A stretch of DNA of 64,000 nucleotides from positions 92,128-156,127 of the forward strand of contig CAISDV010000089.1 of NCBI GenBank assembly GCA_903884185.1, written 5' to 3'. Shown here in pieces: positions 9,428-18,380 of this stretch; within the stretch, counting starts at the first letter, position 1, and the number at the start of each line of letters is the position of its first letter. This DNA is from an uncultured Chitinophagaceae bacterium. Its GTDB lineage: Bacteria; Bacteroidota; Bacteroidia; Chitinophagales; Chitinophagaceae. A program made the position numbers and the translations under genes. The notes below the pieces were generated by a model, which made no database searches, was not told the origin of the DNA, and saw nothing but the letters and a program-made list of their open reading frames with translations.

Positions 9428-10792
9428 ATGAAGAAATTGTCTTTACTGTTAGCCCTGTTATATATGTCATGCAATACTCCAACAACTGACAAAAGCAGTT
9501 ACCCTGTTCAATTGATCACAGTTGATCCCGGTCATTTTCATGCGGCGCTGGTGCAAAAGATCATGTACCCCGAAGTGGATTCGGTGGTGCATGTGTATGC
9601 TCCGGCTGGCCCTGACCTGCAATTGCATCTCGACAGGGTGAAAGGATATAATGCAAGAACGGCTGATCCTACACACTGGAAAGAAGAAGTGTATACAGGT
9701 GATGATTTCTTTCAGAAGATGCTGGCAGATAAAGCAGGCAATGTGGTGGTATTGGCAGGTAACAATCAAAAGAAAACAGAATACATATCAAAATCGCTCA
9801 GCGCAGGGTTGAATGTTTTAGCCGATAAACCCATGGCCATCAACAGTGAAGAATTTGCATTGCTGAAAAATGCATTTGATACAGCAAAGAAGAAAAATTT
9901 ATTGTTGTATGATATCATGACAGAACGTTTTGAGATCACAACTATTCTTCAGCGTGAATTATCTATGAAGCCTGATGTATTCGGTACCCTGCAAAAAGGA
10001 ACCCTTACCGATCCTGCAGTAATAGAAGAAAGCCTGCACTGTTTTTATAAATATGTTTCAGGAAATGTATTAACTCGCCCGCCATGGTTCATGGATGTAG
10101 TGCAGGAAGGCGATGGCATTGTAGATGTTACAACGCATTTGGTTGACCTGGTGCAATGGGGTTGTTTTCCTAACCAAAGTATTGATTATACAAAAGACAT
10201 CAATGTACTGGCTGCAAAACGCTGGCCAACGAATATGAGCCTAACGGAATTTAAGACGATCACAAAACTGGATGGCTTTCCCGATTACCTGAAAAAAGAT
10301 CTCGTAAAGGATACGATGCTGCCGGTGTATTGCAATGGCAATATCAATTACACGATACGTGGTGTGCATGCAAAAGTTTCTGTTGTATGGAATTATAAGC
10401 CACCGGGTGGAACGGGTGATACACATTATTCTATCATGAAAGGAACAAAAGCTAACCTTGTCATACGACAGGAGGCGGAACAAAAATACCAGGCCACATT
10501 ATATATTGAACCGGTTGGCAATGATGCTGCTTATGAAAAAACATTACAGGAACAGGTAAAACAACTGGCAGTAAAATATCCGGGAATAGAATTAAAAAAA
10601 TCAGGCAAAGGCTGGGAACTGATGATTCCTGAAAAATATAAAGAGGGGCATGAATCGCATTTTGCGCGAGTAACAAATAATTACTTGGAGTATTTTAAAA
10701 ATCATAACATGCCGGAATGGGAAGTGCCGGGGATGATAGCGAAATATTATACGACGACGAAGGCACTAGAGATCGCAAAGTCTGGACTATGA
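9428..10792 (+). CDS. Lipoprotein of the Gfo/Idh/MocA superfamily (putative oxidoreductase with C-terminal domain)
   Basis: A 454-residue protein with a lipoprotein-like signal (YMSC near residue 15). It opens with the VDPGHFHAALVQ segment and carries NVLADKPMAI, the equivalent of the family EKP loop. This pattern is typical of Bacteroidota putative oxidoreductases with a dedicated C-terminal domain. Like its neighbour it should work outside the cytoplasm on a sugar or sugar acid; the substrate is unknown. The last codons (Ser-Gly-Leu-stop) and the sequence after the stop come from a dispersed repeat that also ends the gene at 35458-35859. The true ancestral C-terminus may therefore have been altered by that repeat. 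Confidence 0.8.
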   Translation: MKKLSLLLALLYMSCNTPTTDKSSYPVQLITVDPGHFHAALVQKIMYPEVDSVVHVYAPAGPDLQLHLDRVKGYNARTADPTHWKEEVYTGDDFFQKMLADKAGNVVVLAGNNQKKTEYISKSLSAGLNVLADKPMAINSEEFALLKNAFDTAKKKNLLLYDIMTERFEITTILQRELSMKPDVFGTLQKGTLTDPAVIEESLHCFYKYVSGNVLTRPPWFMDVVQEGDGIVDVTTHLVDLVQWGCFPNQSIDYTKDINVLAAKRWPTNMSLTEFKTITKLDGFPDYLKKDLVKDTMLPVYCNGNINYTIRGVHAKVSVVWNYKPPGGTGDTHYSIMKGTKANLVIRQEAEQKYQATLYIEPVGNDAAYEKTLQEQVKQLAVKYPGIELKKSGKGWELMIPEKYKEGHESHFARVTNNYLEYFKNHNMPEWEVPGMIAKYYTTTKALEIAKSGL

Positions 10793-10820
10793 TTTATGTG
10801 ATTAAATGATTCACCTGATT
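10780..10820 (+). repeat. Dispersed GTCTGGACTATGATT repeat overlapping a stop codon
   Basis: GTCTGGACTATGATT occupies 10780-10794 and continues as TTATGTGATT and similar TGATT words. It supplies the codons Ser-Gly-Leu and the TGA stop of the upstream gene. Related copies are at 35361, 35847, 35891 and, inverted, 35943-35982. Confidence 0.8.
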
Positions 10821-10828
10821 AGACCCTG

Positions 10829-10868
10829 AGGTATTCTTGGCGCTTTCTTGGCGGAACTTTGCGGTTAA
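10829..10868 (+). repeat. Degenerate CTTGGCG/TTTGCGG repeat
   Basis: The words TTCTTGGCGC, TTCTTGGCGG and CTTTGCGG, followed by TTAAAT, match half of the inverted repeat family seen at 213-303 and 11717-11807. No matching left arm is seen, so it looks like a decayed copy. Confidence 0.5.
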
Positions 10869-10937
10869 ATTGTCTGTATTAGGATTCGTGGGATTTGATG
10901 ATTGAAGGATTCTGATAAATTAAAAAATGGTTCACCA

Positions 10938-11714
10938 ATGAAAAAATTACTCCTCTCCATTCTTATCCTCAGCTCAACAACAATATTCTCGCAAAAAAAA
11001 GACACCTTGAAATCGGGCGTCTATAGCTGGAGTGCAGCAACAGTAACAAAAGAAGAAACACGTGAAAGGAGAGAAATGATGGAAGGCAGTACACTGGACC
11101 TCGGCTATTTTGAAATACATACTTCTACCATTGATCCCGGCAAAGCGCCACACCCGCCGCATACACATGGTGATACAGAAGAAATTATTATTGTAAGAAC
11201 AGGTCAATTGAAAGTAACTATTGCAGGCCATTCAAAAATACTGGGCCCGGGAAGTGTTGCATTGGCTGTACCCGGTGATGAACATGGTGTTGAGAATGCA
11301 GGAACTACGCAATCAACTTACTATATATTAAAAATGAAATCTAAAACTCCGATGAATATGGACCGTGCAAAAAAAGCAGGCGGCTCCATCATGGTGAATT
11401 GGGATGATATGGTAGTTGATAAAACAGGGAAAGGTGTTCATCGTTCTATCTTCGACAGGGCATCTTCACAATTTGGGAAACTGGAAATGCATGAGACCAC
11501 TTTAAATAAAGGCGAAGTGAGCCACGACCCGCATACCCATCGTGCAGAAGAATTGATCATTTTGAAAAAAGGAGAAGTACAGATGCTGATCGGTGGTAAA
11601 TTTTACAGGGGGGTTACGGGCGACCTGTTCCTGCTGAACTCAAATGTGCAACACGGACTCATAAATACCGGCGGCGAACCCTGCGAATATTTTGCGTTTC
11701 AGTGGCAGAATTGA
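10938..11714 (+). CDS. Secreted double-cupin protein
   Basis: A 258-residue protein with a Sec signal (MKKLLLSILILSSTTIFSQ). It contains two cupin folds. The first has PHPPHTHGDTEE, the metal-binding HxHx(3-4)E pattern, at about residues 70-85; the second has HDPHTHRAEE near residue 195. Each is followed by the second cupin motif (PGDEHGVENAG and LNSNVQHGLINTG). Cupins bind a metal and may be isomerases, oxygenases or sugar-binding proteins, so the reaction is open. ATG 10938 is preferred over TTG 10902 because it gives a clean signal peptide. It follows the two exported oxidoreductases and may belong to the same sugar-processing set, although a repeat-filled gap separates them. Confidence 0.8.
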   Translation: MKKLLLSILILSSTTIFSQKKDTLKSGVYSWSAATVTKEETRERREMMEGSTLDLGYFEIHTSTIDPGKAPHPPHTHGDTEEIIIVRTGQLKVTIAGHSKILGPGSVALAVPGDEHGVENAGTTQSTYYILKMKSKTPMNMDRAKKAGGSIMVNWDDMVVDKTGKGVHRSIFDRASSQFGKLEMHETTLNKGEVSHDPHTHRAEELIILKKGEVQMLIGGKFYRGVTGDLFLLNSNVQHGLINTGGEPCEYFAFQWQN

Positions 11715-11716
11715 GG

Positions 11717-11807
11717 TTTCACGCAAAGAAAACAAAGGAGCAAAGGCGCCAAGGATTCCCCCTAAATAAACTTTGCGCCTTAATTCACTTTGCGTCTTTG
11801 CGTGAAA
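11717..11807. repeat. 91-bp nested inverted repeat (second TTTCACGCAAAG element)
   Basis: Outer arms TTTCACGCAAAG (11717-11728) and CTTTGCGTGAAA (11796-11807) are perfect complements, and the inner part carries AAGGCGCCAAGG facing CTTTGCGCCTT. The overall length equals that of the copy at 213-303. It begins two bases after the cupin stop codon and may end that transcript. Confidence 0.85.
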
Positions 11808-11828
11808 TAAAATCCCCCCTTTTCTACT

Positions 11829-11856
11829 AATGTGTATCTTGGACACATTATATTTG
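11829..11856 (+). promoter_or_regulatory. Candidate promoter -7 element with overlapping palindromic operator for the amylase gene
   Basis: TATATTTG at 11849-11856 fits the Bacteroidota -7 consensus TAnnTTTG and lies 30 bp before the amylase ATG. Directly upstream and touching it is a perfect 7-bp inverted repeat, AATGTGT (11829-11835) and ACACATT (11843-11849), with a 7-base spacer. A repressor bound there would block the promoter. No good -33 TTG was found at the standard spacing. Confidence 0.45.
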
Positions 11857-11886
11857 TGAGGCACAATCACCCTTCATTTGCCATAG

Positions 11887-14802
11887 ATGAAATTTGTTAC
11901 TCTTATATTATGTGTATTGCTTACCAGCTTTTGCCATGCGCAATTGCTTAGCTGGTCGCCAAATTTTATCCAGGACAACTCTTCATCCGTTACCATCACC
12001 TGCGATGCCACAAAAGGCAACCAGGGATTATTGAATTATACGCCAACAACCGATGTGTACGTTCATCTAGGCGCAATTACCACAGCAAGTACCAGCCCTT
12101 CTGACTGGAAATATGCCCCATACACCTGGGCAACCACCAATGCCCTGGCGCAATGCACTTACCTCGGCAATAATAAATGGTCGTATACGATCAATGGTGG
12201 ATTGCGCACTTATTTTGGTATGACTAATGCTTCTGAAAAAATTCTTCGCATTGCTATCTTATTCAGGAGCGGTAATGGTAACAAAGCTTTACGCAACTCA
12301 GATGGTGGCGATATGTATGTGCCGGTTTATGATAATGGTTTATATGCAAGAATAGATACTCCTTTGCGCCAGCCATTTTATACCCCAACACTTGAAACGA
12401 TCACAAAAAATGTAGGCGACAATATTTCCATTTTTGCAAAAGCCAGCCAGTCGTCCACGATGAAAATATTCTTTAACGGAACCGCGATCGCAACTGCTTC
12501 TGCTGCTACACAGGTATCTGCTGCACCATCTATTACAGCAACAGGAACACAAACAATCATTGCCGAAGCAAATAATGGCACCAGCACGGCGCGTGATACT
12601 ATTTCATTTTTAGTTTCGGGAGGAACTACGTTTGCGCCACTGCCATCAGGAGTAGTGGATGGCATTAATTATGAAAGTGGCGATACCTCTGTAACACTTG
12701 TTCTGTTTGCGCCTAAGAAAACTAAAATATTTGTAACGGGCGATTTCAATAACTGGACACCTACTACTGCCTACCAGATGAATGAGACCCTTGACAGCAA
12801 CCGTTTCTGGATAAGGCTGAAAGGATTAACACCCGGAACAGAATACGCCTATCAATATGTAATAGATGCATCATTGACCGTAGCAGATTATAATGCAGAA
12901 AAAATATTAGACCCTGCGAACGACCAATATATTCCTTCGGCAACTTACCCGAGTTTAAAAGCATATCCTACCGGCAAAACAACAGGTATCGTGAGTGTGT
13001 TGCAAACTGCGAAGCCTGCATACAACTGGCAGGTGACAACTTTTACAAAACCGAGTAAAAATAATTTAGTGATCTATGAATTACTGATCAGGGATTTTGT
13101 TGCTGCAGCTAACTGGCAAACACTAAAAGATACACTCACTTATTTAAAAAGACTGGGAGTGAACGCCATTGAAGTGATGCCGTTTAATGAATTTGAAGGC
13201 AACCTGAGCTGGGGTTATAATCCTAATTTTTATTTTGCCCCTGATAAATATTATGGCACTGAAAATTCGATCCGCCAATTTATTGACCAATGCCATTTAC
13301 AGGGTATTGCGGTCATCATGGATATGGTAATGAACCATTCCATGGGTTCATCGCCGATGGCGCAGATGTATTGGGATGCAACAAATAATATTCCTGCCGC
13401 CAACAATCCATGGTTTAATCAATACCCCACACATCCGTTTAATGTGGGGAATGATTTTAATCACTCCAGCCAGGCAACGAAAGATTTTGTTGACAGGGTT
13501 GTTACGCACTGGCTCACGAAATATAAGATTGATGGTTTCAGGTGGGATCTCTCAAAAGGGTTTACGCAAACAAATAGTTGTACCAATCCACCAGCTTGTA
13601 ATGGCACCAATGATGTTGCCAACATGGGGCACCTTGATGCAAGCCGTATTGCTATATGGGAAAGGATCTATGATAAGATGCAGGCTGTAGTGCCTTCTTC
13701 TTATTGCATTCTTGAACACTTTGCAGATAACAGCGAGCAAACGATCCTCGCCAATTATGGTATGTTATTATGGGGGAATGAAAACTATAATTTCAACCAG
13801 GCAACGATGGGTTATTCTACAGGCTGGGATTTTAGCGGAGGAATTTTTACAACATTGGGATGGAACAATCCCAATTTAGTGATGTACCAGGAAAGCCACG
13901 ATGAAGAAAGGCTGATGAATAAGAATGAGCTCTATGGTAATACCAGCGGGTCATATAATATAAAAGATACTGCCACAGGATTGAAGCGTAATGAAATGGC
14001 CGCAGCATTCTGGGCAATGATACCCGGCCCTAAATCGATGTGGCAATTTGGAGAACTGGGGTATGATTATTCCATCAACGCCTGTCAAAACGGAACAGTG
14101 GATGCCACCGGCGGATGCAGAACGGATAATAAAGCGATACGCTGGGATTATTATGCAAATGCAAACAGGAGATCGTTGTACAATGTATATAGTAAACTCA
14201 TACAACTGAAATTGATCCCTAATTATCTCACCACTTTTACTACGCACAATGTTACTTACAGCACTTCCAGCGGATTTAAATGGATGGTATTAAATGATGA
14301 TTCATTGAAAGTAGTGGTGATGGGTAATTTTGATGTAACTGCACAAAGTGGTTCTGTTACTTTCCCATCTTCGGGTACATGGTATAGTTATTTAACCGGC
14401 GCCACACGCACAGCAACAGGTTCTGCGGAGTCGATCACGCTGCAGCCCGGCGAATATTATGTGTACACGAGTAAAAATGTGAATGCTACTGTAGTAACAG
14501 CAGTTGCGCCTGTAAATAATGATCTGAGTGATATGGAAGTGAATATCATTCCCAATCCTGCAAACACAGCAACAACAGTCTGGTATAATTTACCCAAAAG
14601 CGGAACGGTAAATATTAGTGTGATGGATATGGCCGGAAGAAAATTAACCAACTTGTTCAACGGTTTCAAAGCAAAAGGCCAGCAAAGCATTTCATTAAAC
14701 AGCAACGGGTTCAATACGGCACAACTTGAAACAGGGATATACCTGTTGCAGATACAGGAAAATGGACAGCGTCGTACAGAGAAATTTGTAGTGGTAAACT
14801 AA
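11887..14802 (+). CDS. Secreted multidomain GH13 alpha-amylase with T9SS type A sorting domain
   Basis: A 971-residue extracellular alpha-glucan hydrolase. Order of parts: Sec signal (to about 19), an N-terminal immunoglobulin-like carbohydrate-binding module, a CBM48-like domain (about 258-360), and the GH13 barrel (about 390-800). The barrel has all four conserved regions: DMVMNH, GFRWDLS (nucleophile D554), ILEHF (acid/base E610) and ESHDEE (D672). A C-terminal Por sorting domain (about 885-971) opens with PNPAN and ends EKFVVVN. The tail implies export by the type IX system and attachment to the cell surface. It would cut starch or glycogen outside the cell, with products passing to the SusA-like enzyme encoded next. 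Confidence 0.92.
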   Translation: MKFVTLILCVLLTSFCHAQLLSWSPNFIQDNSSSVTITCDATKGNQGLLNYTPTTDVYVHLGAITTASTSPSDWKYAPYTWATTNALAQCTYLGNNKWSYTINGGLRTYFGMTNASEKILRIAILFRSGNGNKALRNSDGGDMYVPVYDNGLYARIDTPLRQPFYTPTLETITKNVGDNISIFAKASQSSTMKIFFNGTAIATASAATQVSAAPSITATGTQTIIAEANNGTSTARDTISFLVSGGTTFAPLPSGVVDGINYESGDTSVTLVLFAPKKTKIFVTGDFNNWTPTTAYQMNETLDSNRFWIRLKGLTPGTEYAYQYVIDASLTVADYNAEKILDPANDQYIPSATYPSLKAYPTGKTTGIVSVLQTAKPAYNWQVTTFTKPSKNNLVIYELLIRDFVAAANWQTLKDTLTYLKRLGVNAIEVMPFNEFEGNLSWGYNPNFYFAPDKYYGTENSIRQFIDQCHLQGIAVIMDMVMNHSMGSSPMAQMYWDATNNIPAANNPWFNQYPTHPFNVGNDFNHSSQATKDFVDRVVTHWLTKYKIDGFRWDLSKGFTQTNSCTNPPACNGTNDVANMGHLDASRIAIWERIYDKMQAVVPSSYCILEHFADNSEQTILANYGMLLWGNENYNFNQATMGYSTGWDFSGGIFTTLGWNNPNLVMYQESHDEERLMNKNELYGNTSGSYNIKDTATGLKRNEMAAAFWAMIPGPKSMWQFGELGYDYSINACQNGTVDATGGCRTDNKAIRWDYYANANRRSLYNVYSKLIQLKLIPNYLTTFTTHNVTYSTSSGFKWMVLNDDSLKVVVMGNFDVTAQSGSVTFPSSGTWYSYLTGATRTATGSAESITLQPGEYYVYTSKNVNATVVTAVAPVNNDLSDMEVNIIPNPANTATTVWYNLPKSGTVNISVMDMAGRKLTNLFNGFKAKGQQSISLNSNGFNTAQLETGIYLLQIQENGQRRTEKFVVVN

Positions 14803-14928
14803 CTGTTGATCTCCCGAATATATTCAGCAAGAATTTTTATAGGTGGAAGTAAAAGTGAAAACAGTTACTTTTAAAAATGACTTGAGTACTATTATAGTCA
14901 GCTATTGATCGCATTTAAAATTGCCGGT

Positions 14929-16776
14929 ATGAAAAAATTACTATTTATTTTATCTTCTTTCTGCTTATGTGCAGGAGTTCTCGCACAGTTGCCCGATCTG
15001 GACCGAGTTCAGCCAGGTAACTGGTGGGTGGGTATGAAGAACCCCAAACTGCAAATAATGGTTCATGGCAATAAAATTGCAGAACGTAATGTGAGCCTGG
15101 CATACGCAGGAGTGAAACTTGTGAAAGTGAATAAAGTAGAAAACCCTAATTATCTTTTTTTGGATATTGAAATTACTGCCACTGCAAAACCCGGAACATT
15201 TCCCATTGAATTTACTTCAGCAGGAAAAAAATCAGTATCGTATAATTATGAATTGAGTTCGAAGAACAGATCTGCTGGTCGCGTGCAGGGAGTAACCAGC
15301 AAGGACCTGATCTACCTTATCATGCCCGATCGTTTTTCCAATGGCGATGTAAGCAATGATAAAGTAAATGGAATGAGGGAGATGACTCTGAACAGGGATT
15401 CTATGTACGACAGGCACGGCGGAGATATACAGGGCATCATCGATCACCTTGATTATTTAAAAGACCTGGGTATTACTACTGTATGGTGTACACCCGAGAT
15501 AGAAAATGATATGCCACATGCATCCTATCATGGGTATGCGGTAACAGATCATTACAAGATAGATCCGCGTTACGGAACAAATGAATTGTTTAAAACTTAT
15601 GTAGAGAAATGCCATGCGATGGGTTTGAAAGTGATCAAAGATGCGGTGCATAATCATATCGGGAGTTATCATTGGACGATGCTTGACCCGCCAATGAAAG
15701 ACTGGGTACACCAATGGTCAAAATTTACGCAGACAACTTATAAAGAACAGACGGTGATGGATCCGTATGCATCAGCGGCCGATAAAAAATTAATGCTCGA
15801 TGGATGGTTTGTGCGTTCTATGCCCGACATGAATGAAAGCAATCCTTATGTACAAAATTTTTTAACACAGAATCTTATTTGGTGGGTGGAATATGCAGGA
15901 GTGGATGGATTGAGGCTGGACACTTATCCATACAATGATCCCGCATACATGGCACAGTGGGCAAAGGATATGAAAACAGAATTCCCGCACCTGAGCATTT
16001 TTGGTGAGACCCTGGTGGGCAGCGTGATCAACCAGGCATTTTTTACAGAAGGGAATACAGTCAGCAGGGGATTTGATACGCATTTACCCGGCATTACAGA
16101 TACACAGGTAAAGGATGGCATCTATGAAGCATTGAATGGAAAGAAGGGATGGGCGAGTGGAGTGAACAGGTTATATAATACTCTTGCCAATGATTTTGTT
16201 TATAAAGACCCAAGCCGGAATGTGATCTTCATGGATAATCATGATATGAGCCGTTACTATTCATTGGTGGATGAGGATATCAATAAATTCAAATCAGGGT
16301 TGATCATGCTTTTTACAACGCGTGGAATACCGCAGATATATTATGGAACAGAGATATTGATGAAAAACCTGTCAAACCCCGATGGCCTTGTCCGACTTGA
16401 TTTCCAGGGTGGATGGAAAGGCGATAAGAGTAATAAATTTACTGCAGAAGGAAGAACGGACAGTGAAAATGTTGCTTTCAATTTTGTAAAAAAATTGGCC
16501 AATTACAGGAAGAACAATGCAGTATTGCAAACGGGTAAGCTGATGCAATACGTTCCGCAGGATGGTGTGTATGTTTACTTCCGTTATAATGAAAAGAAAA
16601 CAGTAATGGTGGTGGTGAACAGTAATGAGAAGGAAGAAAAGATCGATGCAAAAAGATTTTCAGAAAGAATGAATGGATTTGCAACAGCTATTGATGTTAT
16701 AAGCGGAGTAACAACAAATATCAGCGGGCTTGCCATCGCTCCAAAAACAACTGAAGTGTTTGAATTGAAAAAATAA
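14929..16776 (+). CDS. SusA-like GH13 neopullulanase/cyclomaltodextrinase
   Basis: A 615-residue exported protein (signal ends near CAGVLAQ) with an N-terminal cyclomaltodextrinase-type beta domain (NWWVGMKNPKLQIMVHG), a GH13 barrel and a C-terminal beta domain. Catalytic residues are all present: D331 in GLRLDTYPYND, E360 in FGETLVG and D439 in MDNHDMSRY. Bacteroidota relatives such as SusA split malto-oligosaccharides, pullulan or cyclodextrins in the periplasm. ATG 14929 is preferred over TTG 14905 because it starts the signal peptide. It lies between the surface amylase and a maltose-type permease, so the three form a surface-to-cytoplasm route for alpha-glucans. Confidence 0.92.
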   Translation: MKKLLFILSSFCLCAGVLAQLPDLDRVQPGNWWVGMKNPKLQIMVHGNKIAERNVSLAYAGVKLVKVNKVENPNYLFLDIEITATAKPGTFPIEFTSAGKKSVSYNYELSSKNRSAGRVQGVTSKDLIYLIMPDRFSNGDVSNDKVNGMREMTLNRDSMYDRHGGDIQGIIDHLDYLKDLGITTVWCTPEIENDMPHASYHGYAVTDHYKIDPRYGTNELFKTYVEKCHAMGLKVIKDAVHNHIGSYHWTMLDPPMKDWVHQWSKFTQTTYKEQTVMDPYASAADKKLMLDGWFVRSMPDMNESNPYVQNFLTQNLIWWVEYAGVDGLRLDTYPYNDPAYMAQWAKDMKTEFPHLSIFGETLVGSVINQAFFTEGNTVSRGFDTHLPGITDTQVKDGIYEALNGKKGWASGVNRLYNTLANDFVYKDPSRNVIFMDNHDMSRYYSLVDEDINKFKSGLIMLFTTRGIPQIYYGTEILMKNLSNPDGLVRLDFQGGWKGDKSNKFTAEGRTDSENVAFNFVKKLANYRKNNAVLQTGKLMQYVPQDGVYVYFRYNEKKTVMVVVNSNEKEEKIDAKRFSERMNGFATAIDVISGVTTNISGLAIAPKTTEVFELKK

Positions 16777-16814
16777 AGATTACGAGACTCATTCATCATC
16801 TTAATTAATTGTCC

Positions 16815-18155
16815 ATGGCCGCGATCATCACAAAACCGAAACTTTCTTTCTGGCAGATCTGGAATATGAGCTTTGGATTTCTTGGAATACAGTTCGGGTT
16901 TGCATTACAGAACAGTAATGTCTCCAGGATATTACAAACTTTTGGAGCTGATGTTGAGAACCTTTCATTCTTCTGGCTGGCAGCACCTATTACGGGAATG
17001 ATCGTGCAGCCTATCATTGGGCATTACAGCGACAGGACATGGAACAGGCTTGGAAGGCGTAAACCGTATTTTTTAGCGGGAGCATTACTTGCATCAGCAG
17101 CATTATTATGTATGCCTAATGCAGGAGCGCTGGCATATTATATATCACCAATCATGATCGGTGCGGGTATGCTCATGATCATGGATGCATCTTTTAATGT
17201 GGCGATGGAACCATTCCGTGCTTTGATCGGTGATAATCTTCCGGATAGTCAGCGGACCCTTGGATTTTCTGTGCAAACATTTTTAATAGGAATAGGAGCG
17301 GTGCTGGGTTCGTGGTTGCCGTATATTTTTTCTGAGTATTTACATATTGCAAAGACTGCAGCACCCGGGCATGTACCACCCAATGTGATCTACTCTTTTT
17401 ATACCGGCGCATTTGTTTTAACAGTGAGTATACTTTGGACAGTATTCAGAACAAAAGAATATTCGCCTAAAGAGTATGCGGCATTTTATCCTGCAGAAGA
17501 AAAAGAAGAATCCAAAGGGCTGCTCACGATCGCGAAAGATTTTTATCATATGCCCAAAACCATGCTACAACTGGGTTTGGTGCAATTCTTTTCATGGTTT
17601 GCATTATTTACGATGTGGGTTTTTACAACACCTGCTATTGCGCAGCATGTATATAAAGTAACACCTGGCGATACTTCTTCTGCAAAGTTTGCCGATGCGG
17701 GAAACTGGGTAGGAATTCTATTTGGTATATATAATGGTGTGTCGGCTATATATGCTTTGATCTTACCTTCTATTGCAAAGGCCTGGGGCCGTAAGAAAGC
17801 ACATTCTTTTTCATTGGCTTGTGGAGGCATTGGACTGGTTTCCATTTATTTTATCAGCAACCCTAATATGCTGATCTTCTCTATGATCGGGATCGGTTTT
17901 GCCTGGGGAAGTATTTTATCGATGCCTTATGCAATACTGGCCGGCTCTATTCCTGCAAAAAAGATGGGAGTGTACATGGGCATTTTTAATTTCTTTATTA
18001 CGTTCCCGCAGATCGTCAATGGTTTTTTTGGTGGAATGATGGTAAAGAAATTTTTTAATGGAGAACCTATTTATGCAATAGTGCTGGCAGGTGTTTGTAT
18101 GTTTTGCGGAGCTGTTTCTATCCTATATGTAAAGGATCAAAAATCACTGAATTAG
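16815..18155 (+). CDS. MFS sugar transporter, maltose/SLC45-like
   Basis: A 446-residue inner-membrane permease with about 12 hydrophobic segments. The loop GHYSDRTWNRLGRRKPY after helix 2 is the signature of the maltose/sucrose proton symporters of the GPH/SLC45-like MFS branch found in Bacteroidota alpha-glucan loci. The ATG at 16815 is two codons inside a TTG-initiated frame. It follows the SusA-like gene by 38 bp and probably imports maltose or maltotriose made by the two GH13 enzymes. Downstream begins the regulated susC promoter region. Confidence 0.85.
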   Translation: MAAIITKPKLSFWQIWNMSFGFLGIQFGFALQNSNVSRILQTFGADVENLSFFWLAAPITGMIVQPIIGHYSDRTWNRLGRRKPYFLAGALLASAALLCMPNAGALAYYISPIMIGAGMLMIMDASFNVAMEPFRALIGDNLPDSQRTLGFSVQTFLIGIGAVLGSWLPYIFSEYLHIAKTAAPGHVPPNVIYSFYTGAFVLTVSILWTVFRTKEYSPKEYAAFYPAEEKEESKGLLTIAKDFYHMPKTMLQLGLVQFFSWFALFTMWVFTTPAIAQHVYKVTPGDTSSAKFADAGNWVGILFGIYNGVSAIYALILPSIAKAWGRKKAHSFSLACGGIGLVSIYFISNPNMLIFSMIGIGFAWGSILSMPYAILAGSIPAKKMGVYMGIFNFFITFPQIVNGFFGGMMVKKFFNGEPIYAIVLAGVCMFCGAVSILYVKDQKSLN

Positions 18156-18214
18156 GACCGGTAAAGCTGTTAGCCAAAAAAAATTTGGCGAATTAAAAAA
18201 AAGTTTTAGGTTTG

Positions 18215-18228
18215 TGTAAACGATTGCA
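18215..18228 (+). promoter_or_regulatory. LacI-type operator, copy 1 (TGTAAACGATTGCA)
   Basis: The 14-mer TGTAAACGATTGCA has the central CG and overall shape of LacI/CcpA-type operators. It lies 153 bp before the susC ATG, and identical 14-mers occur at 18260-18273 and 25520-25533. The LacI-family gene at 24440 is the obvious candidate binder (inference). Confidence 0.75.
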
Positions 18229-18255
18229 TTGTGGAGTTTAGAGTAAATCTTATTT

Positions 18256-18277
18256 ATTGTGTAAACGATTGCACAAT
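18256..18277 (+). promoter_or_regulatory. LacI-type operator, copy 2, extended palindrome
   Basis: The same 14-mer at 18260-18273 is extended here by ATTG before and CAAT after, giving a 22-bp imperfect palindrome with 9 of 11 pairs complementary. It is 103 bp before the susC ATG. The 45-bp spacing from copy 1 is close to four helical turns, which would suit cooperative binding. Confidence 0.78.
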
Positions 18278-18325
18278 ATTTTTTGAGGAAAAATGTTAAA
18301 ATATTCAAGACAATTAATTAACATC

Positions 18326-18340
18326 GTGTAAATTTTACAC
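18326..18340 (+). promoter_or_regulatory. Perfect short palindrome in the susC leader (GTGTAAATTTTACAC)
   Basis: This 15-mer is a perfect 7+1+7 inverted repeat located 40 bp before the susC ATG. It shares GTGTAAA with the two upstream operators but lacks the CG centre. It could be a further regulator site or overlap the promoter; the function is not established. Confidence 0.45.
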
Positions 18341-18380
18341 TAAGTATATCTTGGTTTTAAAACTCTAACAACTGATTGCC

